Source: Patescibacteria group bacterium UBA5124 (GTDB lineage Bacteria > Patescibacteriota > Gracilibacteria > Absconditabacterales > Absconditicoccaceae). From it: a DNA stretch of 21,033 nucleotides. This document shows, one piece after another, positions 1 to 6,603 of the stretch (within the stretch, counting starts at the first letter, position 1; every line of letters begins with the position of its first letter). The notes beneath the pieces are model-generated. The model saw only the letters and a list, made by a program, of their open reading frames with translations, made no database searches and was not told the origin of the DNA. The position numbers and the translations under genes are program-made. The DNA lies in NCBI GenBank assembly GCA_002414185.1, contig DHYS01000028.1, forward strand, positions 30,929 through 51,961, in the 5' to 3' direction.

Positions 1-322
1 AAGAAGAGAATAAAGGATCTGCTCACAATCCCAACAAAAACTGAACATCAGAAGGACTTCCAAATCTCATAAATAGCATCAACAAAGTTTCTCCATAACT
101 ATCTACATAATCAATATTTTGTGATTTAGAAATAGCATCAATCCAAAAATCAATACCTATCTGAGGAGGAAATGTTTTTTTAGACATAAAATCAAGTAAA
201 ATAGATGATGGATTATTTTTTAAAGTCTTTAACAAATGATCGTTTATAGGAACATTCTGTTTAATCATTTTTGAAGTTTCTCAAGAAAACAATCATTTCA
301 TCTTATCTAAGAACACTGACAT
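1..322 (-). CDS. Ankyrin-repeat protein, partial (3' end beyond left edge)
   Basis: The frame is open from the left edge once the TGA at 23-25 is read as glycine. The visible C-terminal part has an ankyrin signature: YGETLLMLFMRFG, then VQFLLGLGADPLF, in which the recoded TGA supplies the first G of the usual G-A-D turn. Ankyrin repeats mediate protein-protein contacts, and the partner here is unknown. The start is uncertain. ATG codons lie at 355, 322, 301 and 268; I chose 322 because TATTAT sits nine bases before it, the spacing seen at other genes here. Two more TGA codons (281-283 and 293-295) fall between 322 and 268. No signal peptide is seen, so it is probably cytoplasmic. Transcription runs toward the left edge, away from the RuBisCO terminator. 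Confidence 0.6.
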
Positions 323-413
323 CACAGACAAATAATAGCTAAATAGAAAATTCATATTAGCTTTTAATAAATAAAAGTCAATACAAAAAAAAGAAGAAGC
401 AAAAAAGACAAAC

Positions 414-443
414 AAAAAAAAGCCAGACTTTTGGTTCTGACTT
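414..443 (-). terminator. Intrinsic terminator of the RuBisCO gene
   Basis: On the minus strand an 8-bp stem (436-443 with 420-427, one G-U wobble) closes an 8-nt loop and is followed by a run of eight T (414-421). It lies about 45 bases after the RuBisCO stop codon. The wobble pair becomes an A-C mismatch on the plus strand, so the hairpin works best for minus-strand transcripts. Confidence 0.75.
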
Positions 444-489
444 CCTTCTATTAAACAAAATTCAACGATATTAAACTATATTAACTTTT

Positions 490-1950
490 TTAATTAGATT
501 CTCTTCTCTCTGCATGTCTTATATCTTTATTTTCTTTTTTTTCAAAGAATTCAATAGCCTCAGCAAGTTCAATATGATCTTTAGCATATTCATGGATATC
601 CATCCCTTGCTTGTATGCTTCACATGATTGTACCAAAGCTGTTGCTCCTTTTTGTGTTCCCCCTGGATGTGCATGACATCCAGCACCCATAGTCGTGATA
701 AAATCTACATTTTCCATCACATCAATAAATGGTTTCAAAAGTGTCGGATTCAATCCTCCAGAAATAATTGGACAGCATTTTTTAAGATTTCTCCAAGTAT
801 CATCTTCCTTAGTCAAATGCTGGTGATGATCTTCTTGTACTTTTTTAATTCGATCTTCATCATGTTCTGGAATAGTTCCCCATGATTGTTGAAAAATATG
901 TCCCGGAGCATCTAAACCAAAAATATTATGAGCTGCTGTTACATCTTCTTCAGGAGTACCTGCCATCTTACCTACTCCAGCAGTACCTGTATGAATTCCT
1001 GATGCTCCAGCTAATCTTGCAAATTTTGAAAGGACTAATACGGTATATCCGATAGGGTTTTCTGGTCTTGTAAATGCCCCATGTCCTGCTCTATGAAAGT
1101 GAATAAATACATCAGGATATTTTCTTCTAAGTGTTTGTACTGCCATCCATCCGGCTGTTGTTCCATCTATCAAAAATGCATATGATCATTTTTCCATACC
1201 TGAGTGTACAATCATTTCACATCTTTCAATCATAGTATCATAATCAGCTGCTGATACATTGAAAGAATGGACTTTTTTATGTCCTGTTTCTTTTACTGCC
1301 TTATCCATAGCTTCCTTGATATGAGCGACCATCTTATCATACGGACAAAAATCTTGATTTGCTTGAGGTTCATCATTTTTTACAAAATCACCACCTCCTA
1401 CTCGAAAATCATATGCCACTTCTGCATATTCTGCTGAAGTAAGTCCCATTTTTGGTTTTACAATAGTTCCAAGAATTGGTCTATCATACACATTGAGATA
1501 GTTTCTCATATCATCCAAAGTATAACTAGGACCATCATATTGTTCCAACATTGCAGGCGGAAACCAAACATCCAAAAGCTTCAATGCTTGAATTTCTTTC
1601 ATCCCAAAGACATTTCCTGCAATATACGTCAAAATATTTTGTACATTTCCTCCTCTATCAAAAAGTCTCCAAGGATATGCAATCCATACGAGGTTTTTTT
1701 CTTGATCAATCTTATATACCAAGGCATTAAGCATCTTAGAATAAGCTGTTTCTGTTTGTACCAAAAAATTTGTTCCTGTACTCGATTCTGCAGCAGCTTC
1801 ACAAGCAGCTTGTAAGATATTTAATTTTCCACCAGGAATAAGATGAAATACTGCAAGCATATAATCACCATTAGTTGGATTCTTCAAATCCATATTGATA
1901 TAAGCAGCTTGATGCGGATTTAAACTAACAATAAGTTCTTGTTCTGTCAT
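490..1950 (-). CDS. Ribulose-1,5-bisphosphate carboxylase, form II/III large subunit
   Basis: A 486-residue protein results when the TGA at 1186-1188 is read as Gly255; standard-code reading splits it in two. Visible active-site features are KPK (K165, K167), GGDFVKNDE with the lysine to be carbamylated (K191) and metal ligands D193 and E194, HFHRAGHGA (His287 region), loop-6 GVGKMAG (K328) and an SGGLNP phosphate-binding segment. An insert between about residues 355 and 385, including KEDDTW, and a GTQKGATAL ending resemble the Methanococcoides-type form II/III enzyme rather than plain form II. In CPR bacteria this form is linked to AMP/nucleoside salvage: ribulose-1,5-bisphosphate from AMP ribose is carboxylated to two 3-phosphoglycerates. 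The ATG at 1950 starts MTEQELI; an in-frame ATG at 1986 would add a 12-residue tail not expected for the family. TGA encodes only 1 of 39 glycines, which suggests high expression. No AMP phosphorylase or R15P isomerase gene lies in the window. Confidence 0.95.
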
Positions 1951-2111
1951 TTTTGTTTTTGTAAAATAATAAATATGTATATACAACTATAAAGTACACC
2001 AAAGCTAATGAATAAAAGACAAATCAATAGCTAAGAAATAAGTATAAAGATATTTTCAAAAAATGCAAATTTTTTATCTATTCGCTTGATTATTATAAGG
2101 ATATTAATATA

Positions 2112-2140
2112 TTGACAACAACAACAAATAATAATAAAAT
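2112..2140 (+). promoter_or_regulatory. Candidate sigma-70-type promoter
   Basis: TTGACA (2112-2117), a 17-nt spacer and TAAAAT (2135-2140) lie about 45 bases before the small frameshifted reading frame at 2187. The -35 is perfect, but the surroundings are very AT-rich, so chance matches to the -10 are easy. The remainder of 1951-2186, between the divergent RuBisCO gene and this frame, shows no gene or RNA that I can recognise. Confidence 0.5.
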
Positions 2141-2186
2141 ATATAATTTTAAAATCTGATTTTTTAATTTTTATTATAGTATAGTC

Positions 2187-2448
2187 ATGCCTGATAGAAT
2201 TCCTAATACAGTAGACTCAGAAAAAAAATATTTTGTAATGAAAACAAAATACATATTAATAAAGATTTTGAAGGTGTTATAGATATAATTCGTGGAGATG
2301 TTTTTTTATAGGAGAAAAACCTAACCAAAAAACTGAAGCAAAAGAATTCATCAAAAAAACATGTACTAAGGAATTTAGTTCTTTTGATACATGTAAATAT
2401 AAAGAAGAAATCAATACTGTCCTCAATCAGATATCTGAAAAAATTTAA
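2187..2448 (+). pseudogene. Small gene with two homopolymer frameshifts, unknown function
   Basis: No uninterrupted frame covers this stretch. If one A is added to the A8 run in codons 12-14 and one T to the T7 run near 2300, a single 87-residue protein appears, starting MPDRIPNTVDSEKK and ending NQISEKI. It contains no TGA and is a plausible charged, cytoplasmic protein with two cysteines in its C-terminal half. I do not recognise a family. Both lesions are single-base losses in homopolymers, so three explanations are open: sequencing error, slippage-type recoding, or a decaying gene. A promoter-like element lies upstream and ndk follows 76 bases later on the same strand. Confidence 0.5.
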
Positions 2449-2524
2449 GCTATTCACTTCATCTTGAAATCGAAGAACAAAATCGTACTAATAGCCAATG
2501 CTTTTATTTTGCTAAGTCGAAATC

Positions 2525-3028
2525 ATGAGCAAAGTCCAAAAAACATTGGTGGTTCTCAAACCTGATACCGTAGGACGTTCTATTATAGGAGAAATTATTT
2601 CTCGTTTTGAAAGAGCTGGTCTACATATCATAGGTATCAAAATGGTTAAACCAGATAAAGATTTTCTTTATCACCATTACGAAACGATAGGACAAATGAT
2701 TTCTCGTCGTGGACAAAAAGCATTTGATGTTACTATAGATTTTATGATGAAAGCACCTATGATCGCTATTGTTTTGGAAGGTGTGGAAGTCGTTGAATAT
2801 GTACGTAAAATCGTAGGAGTTACTGAGCCAAAAGCTGCAGCTCCAGGCACAATTAGAGGAGATTATGCACATATATCATTTGGATATGCTGATGATGTAA
2901 ATATTTGAATACCAAATCTTATTCACGCATCAGGAAATGTCGAAGAGGCTGAAGCCGAAATCAAACATCGATTTTCAGAAGAAGAACTCTTTGATTACTC
3001 AGCTACTCATTTCCCATTCACACGTTAA
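2525..3028 (+). CDS. ndk: Nucleoside diphosphate kinase
   Basis: A 167-residue protein that transfers the gamma-phosphate from NTP to NDP through a phosphohistidine. Family features are TLVVLKPDTVGR at the N-terminus, an ISRRGQKAF-type helix, AAPGTIRGDYA near residue 110, and NLIHAS with the catalytic His134. TGA at 2906-2908 encodes Gly128, so standard-code reading would stop just before the catalytic histidine. Between GTIRGDYA and NLIHAS there is an insert of about 15 residues, as in longer archaeal-type NDKs. The residue after HAS is glycine (GGA codon), whereas most NDKs have aspartate (HGSD or HASD). A possible promoter, TTGAAA at 2464 and TACTAA at 2486 with a 16-nt spacer, precedes the gene. 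No Shine-Dalgarno is evident. Proximity to RuBisCO fits a nucleotide-centred metabolism, but the two genes are divergent and not in one operon. Confidence 0.95.
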
Positions 3029-3118
3029 TACACTTCATTATATACCAAACGTAGTTTCCAATTTGTAAACAATTACATTTCTACGTAACGTATCTTTACA
3101 TCTCTATTATTATTACAA

Positions 3119-3343
3119 ATGAAAAAAGGAATTCACTCTGATTATTTTAAAGACGTTGAAGTAAACTGCATATGCGGAGAATCTTTTACTATCAATACAA
3201 CTGTTCCAGGACCAATCAAGGTTGAAACATGTTACAAATGTCACCCTATATACAACAAAGACAAAGTAATCAAGAAAGTTATTAAGGGAAGAATGGAAAA
3301 ATACCTTGAAAAGCAAAAGAAAATTGATTCAATGAAAAAATAA
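3119..3343 (+). CDS. rpmE: 50S ribosomal protein L31, zinc-binding type
   Basis: The 74-residue protein begins MKKGIHSDYFKDVEVNC, which is close to canonical L31 (MKKGIHPDY). Cysteines 17, 19, 38 and 41 form the zinc-binding C-x-C...C-x-x-C pattern of the Zn-containing L31 class. KCHPIY is the family landmark after the fourth cysteine. The length is normal. The gene contains no TGA, as expected for a highly expressed ribosomal gene in this code. TATTAT lies eight bases before the ATG, and no Shine-Dalgarno is visible. The gene stands between ndk and the PH-domain membrane protein, both on the same strand. Confidence 0.95.
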   Translation: MKKGIHSDYFKDVEVNCICGESFTINTTVPGPIKVETCYKCHPIYNKDKVIKKVIKGRMEKYLEKQKKIDSMKK

Positions 3344-3364
3344 TTTGTTTATCATACGGTATCT

Positions 3365-3976
3365 ATGATCATCAAACACTTTATCAAACAATACATCAAT
3401 CAAGAAGATGTACAATACATCATTTTTCACAATGGAAGTATTGTTTTTAAAGAAACAATCAAAACACTTATATTCCTAGGAGTATTCTATATACTCTATT
3501 TAGGACTTAGCAATTACATCCACTGGCCTATGCTCAAGTGGATTTTTGCTAGTATAGGAATTATTTTTTTTGCTAAATATTGTTTCGATTTTTTCAATAA
3601 ATACATAGACTGTCTGATTCTTTCCAAAGATGGTCTTACCATATTTTCTCGGGATTGATTATATAAGTACAAGACAGAATTCTTCGATTGGAACAAAATA
3701 GAAACCATATCTCATTCTCAAGATTCTGTTTGGGATAAAATATTAGGAAAATGAGATATCACCATACAACTAGAACACGGCATAGAATTCTCTTTTGAAA
3801 ATGTATCACAACCCAAAAAACATGTCAAAAAATTACTAACACTAAAAGAAAGTAGCCAAATCCCAGATGAAGATGAAACAAATAAAGAACCAGCTATTTC
3901 TGAAGAAAATATTTCTATTCTTACGGAAGCTCTTTCAGAAGTAGTTAAAGAATACTTAGATAAGAAAAAACATTAA
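3365..3976 (+). CDS. Membrane protein with bacterial PH-like (bPH2-type) domain
   Basis: A 203-residue protein with TGA glycines at residue 98 and in the LGKGDI segment. Two hydrophobic helices (about residues 31-52 and 55-75) form a hairpin, followed by a cytoplasmic domain. That domain has the bPH2 pattern: a strand LILSKDGLTIFSRDG, WNKIETISHSQDS, ILGKGDITIQLEHG, then FENVSQPKKHVKKLL. The last 45 residues are acidic and may be helical. The family is common in bacteria; its function is usually unknown, with membrane or lipid association proposed. The start is supported by a TATCAT box nine bases before the ATG. A strong terminator follows the stop codon. Confidence 0.75.
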
Positions 3977-3992
3977 AAATTAAATAGGAGAT

Positions 3993-4019
3993 AAAATCTA
4001 GAGAAATCTAGATTTTTTT
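3993..4019 (+). terminator. Intrinsic terminator after the PH-domain gene
   Basis: A perfect 10-bp stem, AAAATCTAGA with TCTAGATTTT, has a GAAA tetraloop and runs into a T tract. It lies 16 bases after the stop codon of the PH-domain gene. Confidence 0.85.
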
Positions 4020-4028
4020 CAAAAATAA

Positions 4029-4056
4029 TTGATTTTTTCTAAAAAAATTATATAAA
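4029..4056 (+). promoter_or_regulatory. Candidate sigma-70-type promoter
   Basis: TTGATT (4029-4034), a 16-nt spacer and TATAAA (4051-4056) sit between the preceding terminator and the gene at 4089. They predict a leader of about 25 nt. Confidence 0.5.
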
Positions 4057-4088
4057 AACATAACTAAAAAAAACTAAAAAAGAGCATT

Positions 4089-4418
4089 ATGAAAAAAGTA
4101 ATCTTAACAATTGCACCTTTATCCAAAGTAAACAAAAAAAACAAAAAGAACAATGAAATTACTATCACCAGATTAGAAAGAGATACAGTTAATGTAAGAA
4201 CTGAAGAAATAAATTCTTTTACTAGTATTGTAGCGTCAAAGATTGAGATGGAAAATCATATTTTGATACTCAATAATAGCGAATATTCTATTATAAATAT
4301 AGAATATAAAGAAATTGAAAAGGAAAAGCCTCAAAAGGAAAAGCCTCAAAAAGAAAAACATCAAAAACAAAAAAGAAAAGAAAAAGAAGAACCAAAATTA
4401 GAATTAGAAAAAGTTTAA
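4089..4418 (+). CDS. Small lysine-rich hypothetical protein with KEKPQ repeats
   Basis: A 109-residue protein that I do not recognise. The first 75 residues alternate hydrophobic and polar positions (VILTIAPLS, EITITRLERDTVNV, NHILILNNSEYSIINIEYKEI), suggesting a small beta-rich domain. The tail, from about residue 78, is a charged low-complexity segment with KEKPQ repeated twice and a degenerate third copy, then mixed K/E. No signal peptide, membrane segment, cysteine or TGA codon is present. It stands as its own transcription unit, with a promoter-like element upstream and a bidirectional terminator directly after the stop. Ordinary codon use and defined flanking signals argue for a real gene. 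A nucleic-acid- or surface-binding role for the basic tail would be speculation. Confidence 0.65.
   Translation: MKKVILTIAPLSKVNKKNKKNNEITITRLERDTVNVRTEEINSFTSIVASKIEMENHILILNNSEYSIINIEYKEIEKEKPQKEKPQKEKHQKQKRKEKEEPKLELEKV
4320..4364 (+). repeat. 15-bp tandem repeat encoding KEKPQ
   Basis: Three in-frame 15-bp units. The first two are identical (AAGGAAAAGCCTCAA) and the third encodes KEKHQ. The array lies within the lysine-rich protein and probably arose by slippage. Confidence 0.8.
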
Positions 4419-4424
4419 AAAAAC

Positions 4425-4458
4425 AAAAGGAAGCCTGTTTTCAAGTGCTTCCTTTTTT
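4425..4458. terminator. Bidirectional terminator between convergent genes
   Basis: A 10-bp stem, AAAAGGAAGC (4425-4434) with GCTTCCTTTT (4447-4456), has a 12-nt loop and A/T tracts on both sides. It serves the lysine-rich gene on the plus strand and the dedA-like gene on the minus strand. Confidence 0.85.
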
Positions 4459-4461
4459 ATA

Positions 4462-5094
4462 TTATTTCTTATTTTTTTTCTTCCATTTTCTTACTTGTCT
4501 AATTACAAACAGAGCAAAAATCAAAATCAAAATAGCAAGCACTACAATATCTACCACATGACTATATTTCATAACCTGATTCCAATTTTCTTTTAAATAT
4601 TTACCAATCAAAGCAAGAAATGTATTCCAAATAGCACCACCTATTACCGTATAAATAATAAATTTACTTAAATGCATTCTTCCCATACCAGCTGGCAAAC
4701 TAATCAAATGTCTTACCACAGGAATAAAACGACTAATAAAGATAGTAATTTCACCACGTTTTTTGAAGAATTTTTCAGTCATTTCAAGTTCTTCCTGATC
4801 TATAAGAAAATATTTTCCCCATTTTCTAATAAACAAATGACCTCCATACAATCCTATATAATATGACAATAAAGATCCTACAAAAGTACCCAATGTTGAG
4901 ACCAGTATTACCCCTCGTAAACTAAACTGCCCTGTCGCTACCAAGAAACCAGCAAATGGCATCACTGCCTCACTCGGTACAGGAAATATCATACTCTCCA
5001 TAATCATTCACAAAAAAACCGTAATATATCATGTCTTAGCTATAAAAGCAGTAATATATGTTGCCAGAAATTCAGTAATTCACATCAATATCAT
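4462..5094 (-). CDS. DedA-family membrane protein (SNARE-associated/VTT domain)
   Basis: A 210-residue integral membrane protein, matching the usual DedA length of about 200-220. TGA codons at 5008, 5029 and 5080 encode glycines in the N-terminal 30 residues; standard-code reading would remove this part. Family motifs are FLGMIMESMIFPVPSE near residues 25-40, the GSLLSYYIGLYGG helix, and ISRFIPVVRHLISLPAGMG, matching the conserved R-x-x-P-x-x-R. The C-terminus has a final membrane helix and a basic tail ending KKKNKK. DedA proteins are undecaprenyl-phosphate or other lipid transporters that help maintain membrane potential and envelope integrity. ATG 5094 was chosen; ATG 5085 is an alternative. 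The gene is monocistronic, divergent from the WxL-like gene and convergent with the lysine-rich gene. Confidence 0.9.
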
Positions 5095-5153
5095 AATAAA
5101 AAATAAAACACATCACTGGTAAGAGAATCACAAAAAAAATCAAGCTCAAAAAT

Positions 5154-5181
5154 TTGACAAATAAAAAAAAAGTTTTATAAT
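5154..5181 (+). promoter_or_regulatory. Consensus promoter of the small WxL-like gene
   Basis: A perfect TTGACA (5154-5159) and a perfect TATAAT (5176-5181) are separated by 16 nt. Transcription would start near 5188, giving a leader of about 60 nt. This is the strongest promoter-like element in the window and fits the almost TGA-free coding of the gene behind it. Confidence 0.75.
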
Positions 5182-5250
5182 TAAAAAAATGATTGATGAA
5201 TTATTTATAGATCATTCAAAAAAACTTTTATATTCTTCCTAAAGAACAAA

Positions 5251-5823
5251 ATGGTAAAAAAAATGAAACTAGGATTAGCTATGCTTGGTATCTTGACTGC
5301 AGCTATAGTTATGATCAACAAAACAAACGCACAAGTAAACACAGATGTATATCTTAACATCTTAGGTGGTAACGTAACTATCTGAGCCACTGGATCATTC
5401 AATTTCGGAACATTCCCAGTATCTTCATCAGATATTACTACAGGTAAACAATTTACTGGAGAAGATTACTTCCGAGTAGATGATATGAAAGGAGCTGATT
5501 CTGGTTGGTATACTACTATCTCAGTAACTGATCTTACTGGTACTGCTGGTACTATCTCAGGAGCTAACGTTTCTATGAAAGTAGATTCTACTGGAACACA
5601 ATTGATCACAGGTACTGCTAATACAAATGTAGTAGTTAGTGATACATTACTTAGTTATACACCTATCAATTCTACAATTACATTCATCAAGAGAGATGCT
5701 GGATCAAATCTTGGAAAACTAGGTAGATATGCTGCGTTCCCTTGGTTACAAATCACTATTCCTGCATATCAATCTGTAGGTGCTTACCACGGTGTTTTGA
5801 CATACACAATCATCGAAAATTAA
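5251..5823 (+). CDS. Small secreted WxL-like surface protein
   Basis: A 190-residue protein with a signal peptide of about 27 residues (KKMKLGLAMLGILTAAIVMI, then NKTNA). The mature part begins QVNTDVYLNI and appears beta-rich. Midway is GADSGWYTTISVTDL. The C-terminus, FPWLQITIPAYQSVGAYHG then VLTYTIIEN, resembles the closing motif of WxL domains (PAGTYTGTLTWTL-like). WxL proteins of Gram-positive bacteria attach non-covalently to peptidoglycan. The same block, about 130 residues, forms the C-terminus of the giant protein that follows. TGA encodes only 1 of 21 glycines, and the gene has a consensus promoter and a strong terminator, so it is probably an abundant product. Start 5251 gives MVKK; an ATG at 5263 is also possible. 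The WxL assignment is by motif shape and context; a camelysin-like or other beta-sandwich family is the main alternative. Confidence 0.7.
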
Positions 5824-5846
5824 TAAAAAATCTAAAAATATTCAGA

Positions 5847-5874
5847 AAAAACAGCCCTAATAAGGCTGTTTTTT
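5847..5874 (+). terminator. Intrinsic terminator of the small WxL-like gene
   Basis: A 10-bp stem, AAAAACAGCC with GGCTGTTTTT, has a 7-nt loop (CTAATAA) and a T tract. It lies 23 bases after the stop codon. Confidence 0.9.
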
Positions 5875-5937
5875 ATTAAAAAATAATTTAAATTCATCTT
5901 CCGAGAGAAATTTTGTTGATATATTTTTTACTTTCTA

Positions 5938-5973
5938 TGTCATTCCGGCTTAAAGGATTTGGAGCCGGAATCT
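5938..5973. repeat. REP-like palindrome, copy 1 (intergenic)
   Basis: TGTCATTCCGGCTT and GGAGCCGGAATCT flank a short centre; the arms ATTCCGGCT and AGCCGGAAT are perfectly complementary. A second copy, with the same arms and a different centre, lies inside the tsaB coding region at 18389-18423. Confidence 0.85.
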
Positions 5974-6038
5974 AGTTAATATTTTTCTTAAATTATATTT
6001 ACATTTTTTTTTGAGAGAAGTCTCAAAACTCTTTATTT

Positions 6039-6069
6039 GTCGCTTTTTGCTTCCAGGTCAAAAAGCGAC
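6039..6069. repeat. Palindrome with 11-bp perfect arms
   Basis: GTCGCTTTTTG and CAAAAAGCGAC flank a 9-nt loop. No T tract follows on either strand, so it is not a simple terminator. It could be an RNA hairpin or a mobile-element remnant. Confidence 0.7.
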
Positions 6070-6138
6070 GGAAAAACCCCTCGTCACTTCAAGACTCACA
6101 GACTCTATTTTACAGACTAGTTATTTTTACATTTCTTT

Positions 6139-6294
6139 CTATCTTTGGTAGTCCATATAGCTCGGATCCCTAAAGGGCCCCACCTCGCTTATATATTTAT
6201 TGTATTCATATTTTTTTATTTGTTCAGACATGTTGAAGTGACCTATTTTCTCGGGCAAGATGATGATGACAATTGTGAATTTCATTGTAATCAT
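6139..6294 (-). CDS. Short ORF in the repeat-rich spacer, doubtful
   Basis: This 51-residue frame starts MITMKFTIVIIIL and ends PFRDPSYMDYQR. AAGGAGG, part of a palindrome, lies about 40 bases upstream, too far to act as its ribosome binding site. The frame has no TGA and uses GC-richer codons (GAG, GTG, GGG, CCC, CCG), unlike its neighbours. I recognise no family. It may be a fragment carried by a repeat, or chance. Confidence 0.2.
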   Translation of the reverse strand: MITMKFTIVIIILPEKIGHFNMSEQIKKYEYNKYISEVGPFRDPSYMDYQR

Positions 6295-6326
6295 CTCATT
6301 AGGATTAGTTTTTTTATATTTATTCC

Positions 6327-6366
6327 CTCCTTGTTAAGGAGACTTTAGGAGTCCCGCAAAGCGGGA
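6327..6366. repeat. Two adjacent short palindromes
   Basis: CTCCTT-GTT-AAGGAG (6327-6341) and TCCCGC-AAA-GCGGGA (6352-6366) lie ten bases apart, followed by a G-rich stretch (GGGTTAGGGTGGG). The composition is unlike the surrounding AT-rich DNA. Confidence 0.65.
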
Positions 6367-6534
6367 GAGGGTTAGGGTGGGTTTGCACGCGTCCCAGAAA
6401 AGAAACAATTTAAGAAAAAAAATTAAAAAAATAAAAGAGTTTGATATCTTTCCATATCATAAAAAAAAATGTCAACAAATAAACAATAAAAAACACACAA
6501 AACAAGCTAATATATTCAAATAATCCACCCCTAT

Positions 6535-6562
6535 TTGTTCCTATCAAAATACTCAATATAAT
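6535..6562 (+). promoter_or_regulatory. Candidate promoter of the giant surface gene
   Basis: TTGTTC (6535-6540), a 16-nt spacer and a perfect TATAAT (6557-6562) predict a leader of about 35 nt before the ATG at 6604. Confidence 0.55.
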
Positions 6563-6603
6563 TATACTACAGACGTAGTTCTGCATTATTAAATAACTGA
6601 TTT

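Larger units (their letters stand above)
5875..6534. other. Repeat-rich intergenic spacer
   Basis: About 660 bases separate the terminator of the small surface gene from the promoter of the giant gene. The stretch 5935-6410 has noticeably more G and C than the flanks and contains several short perfect palindromes at 5938-5973, 6009-6028, 6039-6069, 6327-6341 and 6352-6366. One short minus-strand ORF is present. Apart from these I see no protein gene, tRNA or known structured RNA. The stretch 6410-6534 is plain AT-rich sequence with a weak hairpin near 6440-6460. Confidence 0.6.

Noticed and set aside
1171..1173. Separate gene starting at TTG within the RuBisCO region
   Set aside because: It is only the segment after the in-frame TGA at 1186-1188; TTG is an internal leucine and the frame continues upstream as one RuBisCO.
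6009..6028. TTTTGAGA-GAAG-TCTCAAAA hairpin as a terminator
   Set aside because: The stem is perfect, but no T tract follows on either strand and no gene ends nearby.
6145..6348. Plus-strand 67-residue frame in the spacer
   Set aside because: It starts within repeat-rich sequence, has an odd composition with runs of Phe/Ile and Asp, and shows no promoter or family resemblance.
5875..6603. CRISPR array or tRNA in the long spacer
   Set aside because: The palindromes differ from each other and are not regularly spaced direct repeats; no cloverleaf could be drawn.
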